Shown here in pieces: positions 10,763-19,375 of a stretch of DNA of 64,000 nucleotides (positions are counted from its first letter, which is position 1; the number at the start of each line of letters is the position of its first letter). The position numbers were made by a program, and so were the translations under genes. Source of the DNA: Bradyrhizobium forestalis (GTDB lineage: Bacteria > Pseudomonadota > Alphaproteobacteria > Rhizobiales > Xanthobacteraceae); NCBI RefSeq assembly GCF_002795245.1, contig NZ_PGVG01000003.1, forward strand, positions 124,001 to 188,000, given 5' to 3'. The notes beneath the pieces were generated by a model. It had not been told where the DNA came from. It ran no database searches and was given only the letters and a program-made list of their open reading frames with translations.

Positions 10763-12278
10763 GATGCATCCCCAGTCGCACGATGTTCTCCTCGGTCAAT
10801 TCGTTGTGCGTCAGGTGCCCGGCGATGCGCCCCTCGCGCATCACATAGGCGCGGTCGCAGACATGGCAGATCTCGACCTGCTCGGACGAGATCATCAGGG
10901 CCGCCGCACCTTCGGCCACGAGGCGGTCGATCAGGGCAAAGATCTCCGACTTGGCGCCGATATCGATTCCCCGTGTCGGCTCGTCGAAGATGAAGAGTTT
11001 TGAGCCGGCCGCCAGCCATTTGCCGATCACCACTTTCTGCTGGTTGCCGCCGGAGAGCAGGCCGACGGTCTGCCGTGCACTCGGTGTTGCGATCCTCAAC
11101 TGGCGGATCAGGGCATCCGACGTACGCTGCGCACTGCGCTGGTCGAACAGCCCGCTCGGGAACAGCTTTCGCAGCGCTGACACGACGAGATTGTCGCTCA
11201 CCGAGCGCAGCAGGGCGAGGCCTTCGCTTTTGCGGCTCTCCGGGATCAGCGCGATGCCGCGGCGGGCGGCGAGGTCCGGCTCGCCGGAAATGCTCTTGCC
11301 GTCGAAGATGATCTCGCCCGACGTCACGGGATCAGCGCCGAAGATGGCGCGCGCGACCTCGCTGCGACCGGAGCCGACCAGGCCGCAGAGGCCGACGATC
11401 TCGCCCCGGCGCACCTCGATGTTGATGTCGGAGATACCGGTTGGGGCCGCTAGGCCCTTGACCTCGAGCAGCACGTCCCCGGGCTTGTCGGCGAAATGGC
11501 GCGGATAGGTCATGTCGACGTTGCGGCCGACCATCATGCGCACCAGCTGGTCCGGCGTGACGTCGGCGGGCCGGACACCATCGATGCGGCGGCCGTCGCG
11601 CAGCACGGTGATGCGGTCGCCGAGTGCGAACACTTCGGCCATTCGGTGGGAGATGTAGACGATGGAAACGCCATCGGCCTTCAGCCGCGCAATCAGCGCG
11701 AACAGCAGCTCGGTCTCGCGGTCGGACAGCGCCGCCGTCGGCTCGTCCATGACGAGGATGCGGGCGTTCTGGCTGATCGCCTTCGCGATCTCGACCATCT
11801 GCTGCTGGGCGACGCCGAGCTTGTCGACGGTGGTGGAGGGATCGATATCGAAGCCGATGGTGTCGAGCACGCGCCTGGCGTCGGCCAATATCCTGCGGCG
11901 GTCGATGGTGCCGGGGATGCGGCCCTTCGGCTCGCGCCCTAAGAAGATGTTCTGGGCGATGTCGAGATAGGGGACCAGCGAGAATTCCTGGAAGATCACG
12001 GCAATGCCGAGCTTCTGCGCATCCGCGGTCGAGGAGATCGCGACCCTTTCGCCGTTGTAATAGAACTCCCCGGCATCGGCGCGGTAGGCACCGCAGAGCA
12101 CCTTCATCAAGCTCGACTTGCCTGCGCCGTTCTCGCCCAGCAGCATATGGACTTCGCCGGGGTAGACGGCAAAGGACACGTCATCCAGCGCCTTGACGCC
12201 GGGAAACTCCTTGCTGATGCCACGTAGCTCGAACAGCGGGGTGGGCGAGGTGACCTCGATCGGGAGCGCGTCGCTCAT
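10755..12278 (-). CDS. CUT2-type ABC transporter ATPase with two ABC domains (RbsA-like)
   Basis: A 507-residue tandem ATPase. The N-terminal half has Walker [17 protein letters not shown] in place of a standard signature, and LVMDEPTAALSD. The C-terminal half has a degenerate Walker A region (GLVGSGRSE), LSGGNQQKV and LFIFDEPTRGID. That asymmetry is normal for RbsA/MglA. Its start overlaps the stop of the FAD-oxidase gene (ATGA), joining the importer to the catabolic enzymes in one transcript. Confidence 0.92.
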   Translation of the reverse strand: MSDALPIEVTSPTPLFELRGISKEFPGVKALDDVSFAVYPGEVHMLLGENGAGKSSLMKVLCGAYRADAGEFYYNGERVAISSTADAQKLGIAVIFQEFSLVPYLDIAQNIFLGREPKGRIPGTIDRRRILADARRVLDTIGFDIDPSTTVDKLGVAQQQMVEIAKAISQNARILVMDEPTAALSDRETELLFALIARLKADGVSIVYISHRMAEVFALGDRITVLRDGRRIDGVRPADVTPDQLVRMMVGRNVDMTYPRHFADKPGDVLLEVKGLAAPTGISDINIEVRRGEIVGLCGLVGSGRSEVARAIFGADPVTSGEIIFDGKSISGEPDLAARRGIALIPESRKSEGLALLRSVSDNLVVSALRKLFPSGLFDQRSAQRTSDALIRQLRIATPSARQTVGLLSGGNQQKVVIGKWLAAGSKLFIFDEPTRGIDIGAKSEIFALIDRLVAEGAAALMISSEQVEICHVCDRAYVMREGRIAGHLTHNELTEENIVRLGMHHA

Positions 12279-13669
12279 GCCTTGGCTCCCTTCGCAAAGA
12301 TCTTGCCGGGATTCATCAGTCCGTTCGGGTCTAGCGCTGTCTTGATCGATCGCATCACATCCACGGCCTCGCCGAGCTCATCGGCGAGATAATCGATCTT
12401 TCCGAGCCCGATGCCATGCTCGCCGGTGCAGGTGCCGTCCATGGCGATGGCGCGGGCGACCATGCGGGCCTGCAGCGCCTTGGCGCCTTCGGCCTCGTCG
12501 GGCTTCGCCGGGTCGATCAGGATCAGCATGTGGAAATTGCCGTCGCCGACATGGCCGACGATCGGTGCGATAAAGCCGTGCGCATCCGCGTCGCGCCGCG
12601 TCTCGGTCAGGCATTCTGCCAGCCGCGAGATCGGCACGCAGACATCGGTGATGACAGCGCGTGCGCCGGGCCGGAGGCCGAGGCCGGCATAGAGCGTGTT
12701 GTCGCGGGCGTGCCAGAGCCGGCTGCGGTCTTCCGCTGCCTTGGCCCAGGCAAAGCCATGGCCGCCATGCTCGGCGGCGATCGCCTGCGCTGCCTCGGCC
12801 TGTTCGGCGACCGAGGACTCGGAGCCATGGAATTCGAAGAACAAAGTGGGCGCCTCGCGATAGCCGAGCTTTGCGTAGGCATTGATGCCGCGCATCATGA
12901 CGTCGTCGACGAGCTCGATGCGCGCCACGGGGATCGCCGACTGGATCACGGAGATCGCGGTATCGACGGCGTCGTGCAGTGTGTCGAAGCTGCAGACGGC
13001 CGCCGAGATTGCCTGCGGCACGGGATGCACCTTCAGCGTGATCTCGGTGATGACGCCAAGCGTTCCCTCGGCGCCGACGAACATGCGTGTCAGGTCGTAG
13101 CCGGCGGCCGATTTGCGCGCACGCTTTCCGGTGCGGATCACGCGGCCGTCGGCCAGCACCACCTCCAGCGCCATGACGTTGTCCTTCATGGTGCCGTAGC
13201 GCACGGCCATGGTGCCGGAGGCGCGCGTCGAGGTCATGCCGCCGATCGAGGCATCGGCGCCGGGGTCGATCGGGAAGAACAGGCCGGTGTTGCGCAGCTC
13301 CGCATTGAGCTGCTTGCGCGTGATGCCGGGCTGCACCACGACATCCATGTCGCTGTCGTGCACGCTGAGCACCTTGTTCATGCGCGCGAAGTCGAAGCAG
13401 ACGCCGCCCGCGACCGCGGCCGCATTGCCTTCGAGCGAGGTGCCGGCGCCGAACGGGATGATCGGCATGCCCGCGCTCGCGCACAGCTTCACGATCTCGG
13501 CCACTTCCTGCGTCGTCTCGGGAAAGACGACGATGTCGGGCGGCAGGCTCCGGTAGTACGACTCGCTCTGCCCATGCTGATCGAGCACGCCGCGCGCAAC
13601 GCTCGCGCGCGGGCCGATCATGCCGGTGAGGCGATCGGCCAATATGCTCGTGCTGACCCGCGGTCCCAT
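12275..13669 (-). CDS. FAD-binding oxidase, D-2-hydroxyacid (D-lactate/glycolate) dehydrogenase family
   Basis: A 464-residue flavoenzyme of the GlcD/LDHD group. The PCMH FAD domain shows IIPFGAGTSLEGNAAAVAGG and DPGADASIGGMTSTRASGT. The C-terminal oxidase domain ends with the usual GHVGDGNFH and CTGEHGIGLGK metal/substrate motifs. The start at 13669 has GGGAGCAAGG just upstream; the open frame to 13756 would overlap the dioxygenase gene. Homologues oxidise D-lactate, glycolate or D-2-hydroxyglutarate and pass electrons to the respiratory chain. Its place in this pathway is not obvious: it may oxidise a side chain or a hydroxyacid released after ring cleavage. Confidence 0.88.
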   Translation of the reverse strand: MGPRVSTSILADRLTGMIGPRASVARGVLDQHGQSESYYRSLPPDIVVFPETTQEVAEIVKLCASAGMPIIPFGAGTSLEGNAAAVAGGVCFDFARMNKVLSVHDSDMDVVVQPGITRKQLNAELRNTGLFFPIDPGADASIGGMTSTRASGTMAVRYGTMKDNVMALEVVLADGRVIRTGKRARKSAAGYDLTRMFVGAEGTLGVITEITLKVHPVPQAISAAVCSFDTLHDAVDTAISVIQSAIPVARIELVDDVMMRGINAYAKLGYREAPTLFFEFHGSESSVAEQAEAAQAIAAEHGGHGFAWAKAAEDRSRLWHARDNTLYAGLGLRPGARAVITDVCVPISRLAECLTETRRDADAHGFIAPIVGHVGDGNFHMLILIDPAKPDEAEGAKALQARMVARAIAMDGTCTGEHGIGLGKIDYLADELGEAVDVMRSIKTALDPNGLMNPGKIFAKGAKA

Positions 13670-13730
13670 CCTTGCTCCCTGTCTGCCCCCGATCGCGGAC
13701 TCTTGCCGGTCCGCTGCGTTGTCGTTCGGC

Positions 13731-14615
13731 TTAGGCGGCTCTTGCGCTGCTCGCAACCTGCTTCAGGCCGAAATCGTAGTTGAGATGAAAATAGTCGTTC
13801 TCCACCATGCGACCATCCGGCGCACGGCCGGCGGGATGTCTGGTGAATTCGCGGATCAGGCTGTCCTTGACGCCGAACACCACGTCGCTGTCGAGATACT
13901 GATCGCCGGCAACGAACACGTGAGTCACGAGCTGCTCGAAGCCGGGCGCAGAGATCATGAAATGCACATGGGCGGGACGCCAGGGATGGCGTCCCTGCGC
14001 CTCCAGCATGTCGCCGACCGGGCCGTCATGCGGAATGGGGTAAGCGGCGGGCTTGATCGACCAGAAATGGAAACGGCCATTGGCATCGGTGTGGAAGCGG
14101 GCGCGCATCGCGAGATCGCCGATGGCGTCGAGCTGCTGCACGTCATAATAGCCGTCGTCGTCGGAATGCCAGACGTCGACGATGGCGCCCGCCAGCGGCT
14201 TGCCGTCCACCGTCGAGACCGAGCCGGTGACCAGCATCGGATCGCCTTCCATCGGGCCGGAGATGTCCGCGCCGCTATCCTTCTCCGGCGCGGCCTGGAC
14301 GAAGAACGGGCCGAGCACCGTGGTCTCGGTCGCGCCCTCCGGCACCGGGTGATTGATGGCATCGACCAGCATGGAAACGCCGAGCGTGTCCGACAGCAGG
14401 ATGAATTCCTGGCGCTTGTCGTCGCACATGTGCCCGGTGCGGGTCAGGAAATCGATGCCATATTCCCATTCCCTCTGGGTCGGCCGCACCTCGCGCACGA
14501 AGGCATGAAGGTGGCGCACCAGCGCCTCGCTGACCTCTTTGATTCGCGGATCGGTTGCGCCCGCGATCCGCTCCAGCACCGCGTCCGTGATCGTGTTCTC
14601 GTTGAAGTTACGCAT
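13731..14615 (-). CDS. Intradiol ring-cleavage dioxygenase, hydroxyquinol 1,2-dioxygenase type
   Basis: A 294-residue non-haem Fe(III) dioxygenase. An N-terminal helical linker domain (residues 1-100) is followed by the catalytic beta-sandwich. The expected iron ligands are visible: Tyr157 (GYYDVQ), Tyr192 (AAYPIPHDG), and His216 and His218 (RPAHVHF). The spacing resembles hydroxyquinol rather than catechol enzymes. Hydroxyquinol dioxygenases convert 1,2,4-trihydroxybenzene to maleylacetate, the substrate of the reductase encoded in the same operon at 16933. GGAGG lies before the ATG. A catechol or alkylcatechol substrate cannot be excluded from sequence alone. Confidence 0.88.
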   Translation of the reverse strand: MRNFNENTITDAVLERIAGATDPRIKEVSEALVRHLHAFVREVRPTQREWEYGIDFLTRTGHMCDDKRQEFILLSDTLGVSMLVDAINHPVPEGATETTVLGPFFVQAAPEKDSGADISGPMEGDPMLVTGSVSTVDGKPLAGAIVDVWHSDDDGYYDVQQLDAIGDLAMRARFHTDANGRFHFWSIKPAAYPIPHDGPVGDMLEAQGRHPWRPAHVHFMISAPGFEQLVTHVFVAGDQYLDSDVVFGVKDSLIREFTRHPAGRAPDGRMVENDYFHLNYDFGLKQVASSARAA

Positions 14616-14630
14616 GGGTGCCTCCGTTGA

Positions 14631-15533
14631 TCACAGCTTCGGTTCGCCGAGGCCGGACAGCCGTTCCAGATGCTTGACGGTCGCGATGAAGTCGGCCTCG
14701 CCGTCGCCTTGCGCGACCAGCGAGCCATAGGTCTCGCGCACTTGGGCCGCGAGCTGAAGCGGTACGCCGACCGCGTGGCCGGCCCCCAGGATCAGATCGA
14801 GATCCTTGGCCATCTGCTTGCAGGAGAAGGTGGACTCGAAATCCCGCGTGCGCAGCGGTGCGGTCTTGTACTTCACCATCGGCGACGCCACGGCGCTGTC
14901 GTCTAGCACCTTCAAGATGTCGTGCCAGGCGATGCCACCCTTGCGCGCCAGCGCCAGGCTCTCCGCCATCATCGCCGCCGACACCGCGATCATCAGATTG
15001 ACCGAGAGCTTTGCGTAGCGCGCTTCCTCGGCGGGCCCAAGATAGGTCTGCGCGCGGGTGAAGGCGGCGAACAGCGGCTTTGCGCTTTCAAAGGCGTCCT
15101 TCGGTCCCGACACGAAGCAGGTCAGCGCGCCCGTGTGCACGATGCTGGCATTGCCGGACACCGGCGAGCGAAGATAGGCAATGCCGCGTGCCTGCGCTGC
15201 GGCCGCAACTTCGGTCGAAGCTTCGACGCTCACGGTGCTGGTCTCGATCAAGACAACTCCGGGCGTCATCGCGGCGATGAGGCCGGTAGGACCGAGCAGC
15301 GCGCCGCGCAGGGCTGCGTCATCGGGCAGGGACGTGACGACTGCCGCCTTGCCGCTCACGGCCTCGCCCGGCGATGCGGCAATCGCAATACCTTGCGCAC
15401 GTGCCTCGTTGATCCGCGCCGTGCTCTGGTCGAACGCGGTGACGGCAAAACCAGCCTTGGCGACGAGCACCGACATCGGCAGACCCATCTTGCCGATCCC
15501 AATGAAAGCAACATTCTTCGCAGCGTTTGTCAT
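14631..15533 (-). CDS. NAD(P)-dependent oxidoreductase, 3-hydroxyisobutyrate dehydrogenase family
   Basis: A 300-residue beta-hydroxyacid dehydrogenase. It has the Rossmann motif GIGKMGLPMSVLVAKAGF, the substrate loop SPVSGN (commonly APVSGG), and the catalytic Lys in ARYAKLSVNLMI. The C-terminal all-alpha domain follows. Relatives act on 3-hydroxyisobutyrate, tartronate semialdehyde or imines. In this operon it may process a C3/C4 product or side chain. The Gly to Asn change in the substrate loop suggests a non-standard substrate. The Shine-Dalgarno sequence is weak. Confidence 0.85.
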   Translation of the reverse strand: MTNAAKNVAFIGIGKMGLPMSVLVAKAGFAVTAFDQSTARINEARAQGIAIAASPGEAVSGKAAVVTSLPDDAALRGALLGPTGLIAAMTPGVVLIETSTVSVEASTEVAAAAQARGIAYLRSPVSGNASIVHTGALTCFVSGPKDAFESAKPLFAAFTRAQTYLGPAEEARYAKLSVNLMIAVSAAMMAESLALARKGGIAWHDILKVLDDSAVASPMVKYKTAPLRTRDFESTFSCKQMAKDLDLILGAGHAVGVPLQLAAQVRETYGSLVAQGDGEADFIATVKHLERLSGLGEPKL

Positions 15534-15554
15534 TGTTGTTGTCCGTTGGCGCCC

Positions 15555-16928
15555 TCAGGCGGCGCGTCCCTGTCGTTCGATGTCTTGCACCAGCCGCCGG
15601 CCGGATTGTGCCAGCAGCTCCTTTTTTGTCTCCAGTCCTTCGACCAGCAGCCGCCCATTCCGCTTCTTCCACGCGCCGCCGATCATGACGGCTTCGATAT
15701 TGGCAAGGCTCGTCTGCATCACGACGGTCGCGACGGGATCGTGCACCGGGACGAGGTTCAGGTCGGAGGCGTTGATGATGACGAGGTCGGCCAGCTTGCC
15801 CGGCGTCAGCGAGCCGATCTGGTGTTCGCGGCCGAGCATGCGGGCGCCCTCGGTCGTGATCCAGCGCAGCGCCTCGCGGACGGGAATCGTGGTCGTCGCC
15901 GGAATAGTCCCGCTGGCTTGTCGCGACTCGGCATTGTCGAGCGCCCGCTGCATCGACAGCGCGACACGGGCGGCGGAGAGAAGATCGCCGGCCAGGACGG
16001 ATTCCAGGTCGATGCCGATCGTCGGCCGCACGCCGCGCTTCAGGAGCCGCCCGGTGATCGGAAAACCGTGGCCCTGGATCATCTCGTTCTCGGGCGTCAC
16101 TGAGAAGGACACGCCGAGATCGATCAGCCGGTCGAGCAGTTCATCGGGCAGATCATTGCCATGAACGATGTTGATGCCGGCACCGACAAGCCCGGCCTCG
16201 ATCAGCTTCTCCCAACCACCAGGCGTCTTGGCCGGGCCGCCGCCTTGGTGCATCGAAGCGATCAGCTTGAGCTCCCGCGCCAGGCGGAAATCGTGCATGG
16301 CGACGTCGAGCGTCGAATAGTGCGGACCGAGGATGGCGAGCCCGAGCGTGACGAGCCCGTCGCGGTCGGCGAGGGGGCCTGCCAGCAGCCGCTCGACCTC
16401 GCGGCGCGGATGCGGCACTTCCGAGAAATGCGGTTCGCCCGGCTTCGGCTCCGGTTTGGGTGAGCCGTGGAAGAATGCGGCGCGAATGCCGCTCTCGATC
16501 AGGCCGCGGACGGCAGCGTCGGTGTGATCGGGCGTCGGATTGTTGTGGCACCAGTCGACCAGCGTGGTGGTGCCGCAATTGATCTGGTTCAGCGCGCCGA
16601 CCAGCGTCGCGATATAGATGTCCTCGGGCCGGAACACGGTGGCAAGGCCCGCATGCATGCGGCGGAAATATTCGAGCAGCGTCCAGTTCGCGGCAAAGCC
16701 GCGCAAGCCAGTCTGCCAGGTGTGCATATGCGCGTTGATCAGACCGGGGATGACGATGCGGCCCGCGCCGTCGACGATCTCGGTCTCGGCGGCGCCGCTG
16801 CCGAGGTCGATCGACGGGCGCACGTCGACGATGCGATTGCCCTCGACCAGCAGGTCGCCGGTGCCGAAATCGCCAATCGCGTCATCCATGCTGATGACGA
16901 TGGCGGATTTGATCAGGGTGCGCCGCAT
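15555..16928 (-). CDS. Amidohydrolase, TRZ/ATZ (chlorohydrolase/SAH deaminase) family
   Basis: A 457-residue metal-dependent hydrolase with the composite beta-domain and TIM barrel. Metal ligands: His67 and His69 (INAHMHTWQ), His227 (SMHQGG), His256 (VHGND) and Asp307 (GIDLE). Deaminases of this family usually have HxxE or HxAE at the third ligand; here His227 is followed by Gln-Gly-Gly, so the usual general-acid Glu is not where expected. The C-terminal GSLTPGKLADLVII segment is typical. The start at 16928 lies four bases after the reductase gene; the longer frame to 16985 is entirely within that gene. It probably removes an amino, chloro or alkoxy group from the pathway substrate. Confidence 0.85.
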   Translation of the reverse strand: MRRTLIKSAIVISMDDAIGDFGTGDLLVEGNRIVDVRPSIDLGSGAAETEIVDGAGRIVIPGLINAHMHTWQTGLRGFAANWTLLEYFRRMHAGLATVFRPEDIYIATLVGALNQINCGTTTLVDWCHNNPTPDHTDAAVRGLIESGIRAAFFHGSPKPEPKPGEPHFSEVPHPRREVERLLAGPLADRDGLVTLGLAILGPHYSTLDVAMHDFRLARELKLIASMHQGGGPAKTPGGWEKLIEAGLVGAGINIVHGNDLPDELLDRLIDLGVSFSVTPENEMIQGHGFPITGRLLKRGVRPTIGIDLESVLAGDLLSAARVALSMQRALDNAESRQASGTIPATTTIPVREALRWITTEGARMLGREHQIGSLTPGKLADLVIINASDLNLVPVHDPVATVVMQTSLANIEAVMIGGAWKKRNGRLLVEGLETKKELLAQSGRRLVQDIERQGRAA

Positions 16929-16932
16929 CGCC

Positions 16933-18012
16933 TCACGCCGCCGCTTTGATGGCGCCCGGCGGCTCGCCGGCCCAGGCGCGTGCAATCAGGTCGCGGATGG
17001 CGTTTCGCTCAAGCGGACGCGGATTCCAGTAGGCATTGGTGACGGCGAGGTCGGCCGCCTTGTCGATGCCACTCTCGGGCATGCCGATATCGCGCAGCGC
17101 AAGCTTTGCACCCAGCCGCTTCGCAAGGTCGTACAGCCCTTGCGATGCGTCGGCGGCGCCGATCGCCCGGGAGATGCGCGCCATTGCATCGGGCACGGCC
17201 GGAGCATTGTAGGCCAGCGCGTGCGGCAGCACGATGGTGTGCGTTTCGGCGTGCGGCAGGTCAAAAGTGCCGCCGAGCGTGTGACAGAGCTTGTGATGCA
17301 GCGCCATGCCGACGGTGCCGAGGCAGACGCCACACAGCCAGGCGCCGTAGAGCGCTTCGGTGCGGGCCTCGCGGTCTTCGCTTTTCGCGGCGATGGCGGG
17401 CAGGGCGCGCGCCAGCGCGCGGATGCCTTCCTCAGCCATCAGCGATGTCACCGGATTGGCGTCGCGCGCATACAGCGCTTCCACCGCATGCGCGATCGCG
17501 TTGATGCCTGATGTCGCGGCGAGGCTCGCCGGCAGAGTCAGGGTGAGATCGACATCGTAAATCACCGTCTCGGGTAGTATCGCCGCGTCGCGCACCGTGG
17601 TCTTCAGGCCGTTCTCGGTCTGGCCGACGATCGGCGTCATCTCCGAGCCGGCATAGGTGGTGGGGATGCAGAGCTGGTTGACGCCGGTGCGCAAGGCCAA
17701 AGCCTTGCCGAGTCCCGTGGTCGAGCCACCGCCGAGCGACACGACACAGTCGGCCCCGCATGCCTTCATCGCGGCGAGCGCCCGTTTCGTGACCTCGACC
17801 GGCGTGTGCATGGTGGCGCCTGGAAAGATGCCGGCATAGAGCGGCCCGAGCGCTGTCCCAAGGCTCTTGCCTTGCGCCTCCTGCTGCGGCGTCGTCAGCA
17901 CCAGCGCGCGCTTGCCGCCGAGACGCTCGACCTCGGCCTTGGCGGAGGCAAGCGTTCCGCTGCCGAACACGACGCGGCAGGGCAGGTTTTCAAAGGTGAA
18001 CGAACCGATCAT
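16933..18012 (-). CDS. Maleylacetate reductase (iron-type alcohol dehydrogenase family)
   Basis: A 359-residue protein of the Fe-ADH superfamily. The maleylacetate-reductase pattern is clear: FENLPCRVVFGSGTL at the N-terminus, GGGSTTGLGKALAL for nucleotide binding, TYAGSEMT, and the metal/substrate helix HHKLCHTLGG followed by LPHAETHTIVLPHALAYN. It reduces maleylacetate to 3-oxoadipate with NAD(P)H, feeding the beta-ketoadipate route, and is the natural partner of the dioxygenase at 13731. Its start overlaps the Dabb gene stop (ATGA). Among the pathway assignments this is one of the firmest. Confidence 0.93.
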   Translation of the reverse strand: MIGSFTFENLPCRVVFGSGTLASAKAEVERLGGKRALVLTTPQQEAQGKSLGTALGPLYAGIFPGATMHTPVEVTKRALAAMKACGADCVVSLGGGSTTGLGKALALRTGVNQLCIPTTYAGSEMTPIVGQTENGLKTTVRDAAILPETVIYDVDLTLTLPASLAATSGINAIAHAVEALYARDANPVTSLMAEEGIRALARALPAIAAKSEDREARTEALYGAWLCGVCLGTVGMALHHKLCHTLGGTFDLPHAETHTIVLPHALAYNAPAVPDAMARISRAIGAADASQGLYDLAKRLGAKLALRDIGMPESGIDKAADLAVTNAYWNPRPLERNAIRDLIARAWAGEPPGAIKAAA

Positions 18013-18332
18013 GCGCCGGTCTCTTTGATGGGATAATCGACCTGGAAGCGCCCGATCCGCAAGTCGCCCAGCGCCTCGCGCACGCGCAGATGTTCCGGGT
18101 GGTTGGCATAGGCGGCAAGCGCCGCCTGGTCCTTGAATTCGGAGAACAGCACCACGTCGCAGGCGTAGTCGACAGCGCTGACGTCCATGCCGACCTCGAT
18201 ATGGGTGAGGCCGTCAATCCGGCCCTTGAGGCCCTCGAACAGGGTCTTGACCTTCACGCGGGCGGCGGAGCGCTCCGCAGGCGTCTCCCCGCGCAGCCGC
18301 CACATCACGATGTGCCTGATCGGGCCCGACAT
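18009..18332 (-). CDS. Dabb (stress-responsive alpha/beta barrel) domain protein
   Basis: A 107-residue single-domain protein: IRHIVMWRLRGETPAER, then a helix with VKTLFEGLKGRIDGLTHIEVGMD, and DVVLFSEFKDQAALAAYANHPEHLRV. This is the Dabb dimeric alpha/beta-barrel pattern. The family includes small cyclases and hydrolases in polyketide and aromatic metabolism as well as proteins of unknown role. It is the first gene of the eleven-gene minus-strand operon, opposite the LysR gene; AGGA precedes its ATG. A job in rearranging a pathway intermediate is plausible but unproven. Confidence 0.82.
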   Translation of the reverse strand: MSGPIRHIVMWRLRGETPAERSAARVKVKTLFEGLKGRIDGLTHIEVGMDVSAVDYACDVVLFSEFKDQAALAAYANHPEHLRVREALGDLRIGRFQVDYPIKETGA

Positions 18333-18372
18333 TTCCTGATTTCCTCGCCTGCTACGGTGTTTGTTGGCGGCA

Positions 18373-18438
18373 TTTTGCCTTGCAGAAATCGGAAATAAAG
18401 GTCAAAATTTGTAAGTCTCTTTTCCTCATTCTGCAAAA
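18373..18438. promoter_or_regulatory. Divergent control region with repeated LysR-type half-sites
   Basis: The 106 bases between the Dabb gene and the LysR gene hold two related elements. TTTTGC-ctt-GCAGAA lies at 18373-18387, and TTCTGCAAAA, the same halves in inverted and overlapped form, at 18429-18438 touching the LysR start codon. Divergent placement and the second site covering the regulator's translation start fit a LysR protein that activates the catabolic operon and represses itself. Binding is inferred. Confidence 0.45.
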
Positions 18439-19362
18439 ATGGACCGGCTGCTCCAACTCGAGGTCTTCTCTAAAACCGCTGAACTCGGCAGCCTTTCCAA
18501 AGCTGCCGAAATCCTGCGGATGTCGAACGCGGCCGCGAGCCGTCATCTCAGTGCGCTGGAGGACCGGCTTGCGGTCCGGCTGATCGAGCGCAACACGCGC
18601 CGGCAATGGCTGACCGAAGCAGGGCAGGAGCTCCTGCAGCGTTGCAGCCCGCTCTTGAACGAGCTCGCCGAGGCCGAGGACGCCGTCTCCGATCGCGCGC
18701 TGTCGCCCAAAGGCATGCTGCGCGTCACGAGCTCGCTGTCCTTCGCGATGATCTACCTCGCGCCGATGCTGCCCGCCTTCCGCGCGCTCTATCCCAATCT
18801 CAGCGTGCAGATCATCAGCGCAAACCGCTACCCTGATTTTATCGAAGCCGGCATCGACGTTGCGATTCGCACGCGGGAGCACGAGCCGGATTCCAACATC
18901 ATCGTCCGTCGCATCGGCCAGATGCATCGCGTGCTCGCGGCCGCTCCCTCCTATCTGGAGAAGCACGGCCGGCCGGAGCATCCCGCCGATCTCGCCCGGC
19001 ATAACATGCTGATCTACAATCTCGCCAATGATCCGTATTCGCTGCGGCTGAGCAAGGGCGGCACGACGCAGACGGTTCGGATCGCGCCGACGCTCGACAG
19101 CAATGACGGCCAGATCATCTGTGGTGCAGCGCGCGCGGGGCTCGGAATCCTGATCCAGCCGCTCTACATCGTCCAGGGCGATATCGCGGCCGGCCGGCTG
19201 GTGCCCGTCCTGAGGGACTGGCAGCTGCCGTTGCTGACCATGAACATCGCCTATCAAAACCGCGTCAGGTTGCCGGCCAAGATCAGGGTCTTTTCGGACT
19301 TCCTGGTCAGCCACATCCGCGAGCATTCGGAACCGGGAATCTGGATCGACGCAGCGAAATAA
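18439..19362 (+). CDS. LysR family transcriptional regulator
   Basis: A 307-residue regulator. The N-terminal winged helix is standard (MDRLLQLEVFSKTAELGSLS, then SRHLSALEDRLAVRLIERNTRR) and is followed by the type-2 periplasmic-binding-like effector domain from about residue 90. No Shine-Dalgarno sequence is seen; the ATG directly follows TTCTGCAAAA, so the mRNA may be leaderless or poorly translated. It is divergent from the hydroxyquinol operon and upstream of xylulokinase. The divergent operon is the most likely target, responding to a pathway intermediate. Confidence 0.9.
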   Translation: MDRLLQLEVFSKTAELGSLSKAAEILRMSNAAASRHLSALEDRLAVRLIERNTRRQWLTEAGQELLQRCSPLLNELAEAEDAVSDRALSPKGMLRVTSSLSFAMIYLAPMLPAFRALYPNLSVQIISANRYPDFIEAGIDVAIRTREHEPDSNIIVRRIGQMHRVLAAAPSYLEKHGRPEHPADLARHNMLIYNLANDPYSLRLSKGGTTQTVRIAPTLDSNDGQIICGAARAGLGILIQPLYIVQGDIAAGRLVPVLRDWQLPLLTMNIAYQNRVRLPAKIRVFSDFLVSHIREHSEPGIWIDAAK

Positions 19363-19375
19363 TCGGGAAGCATCC

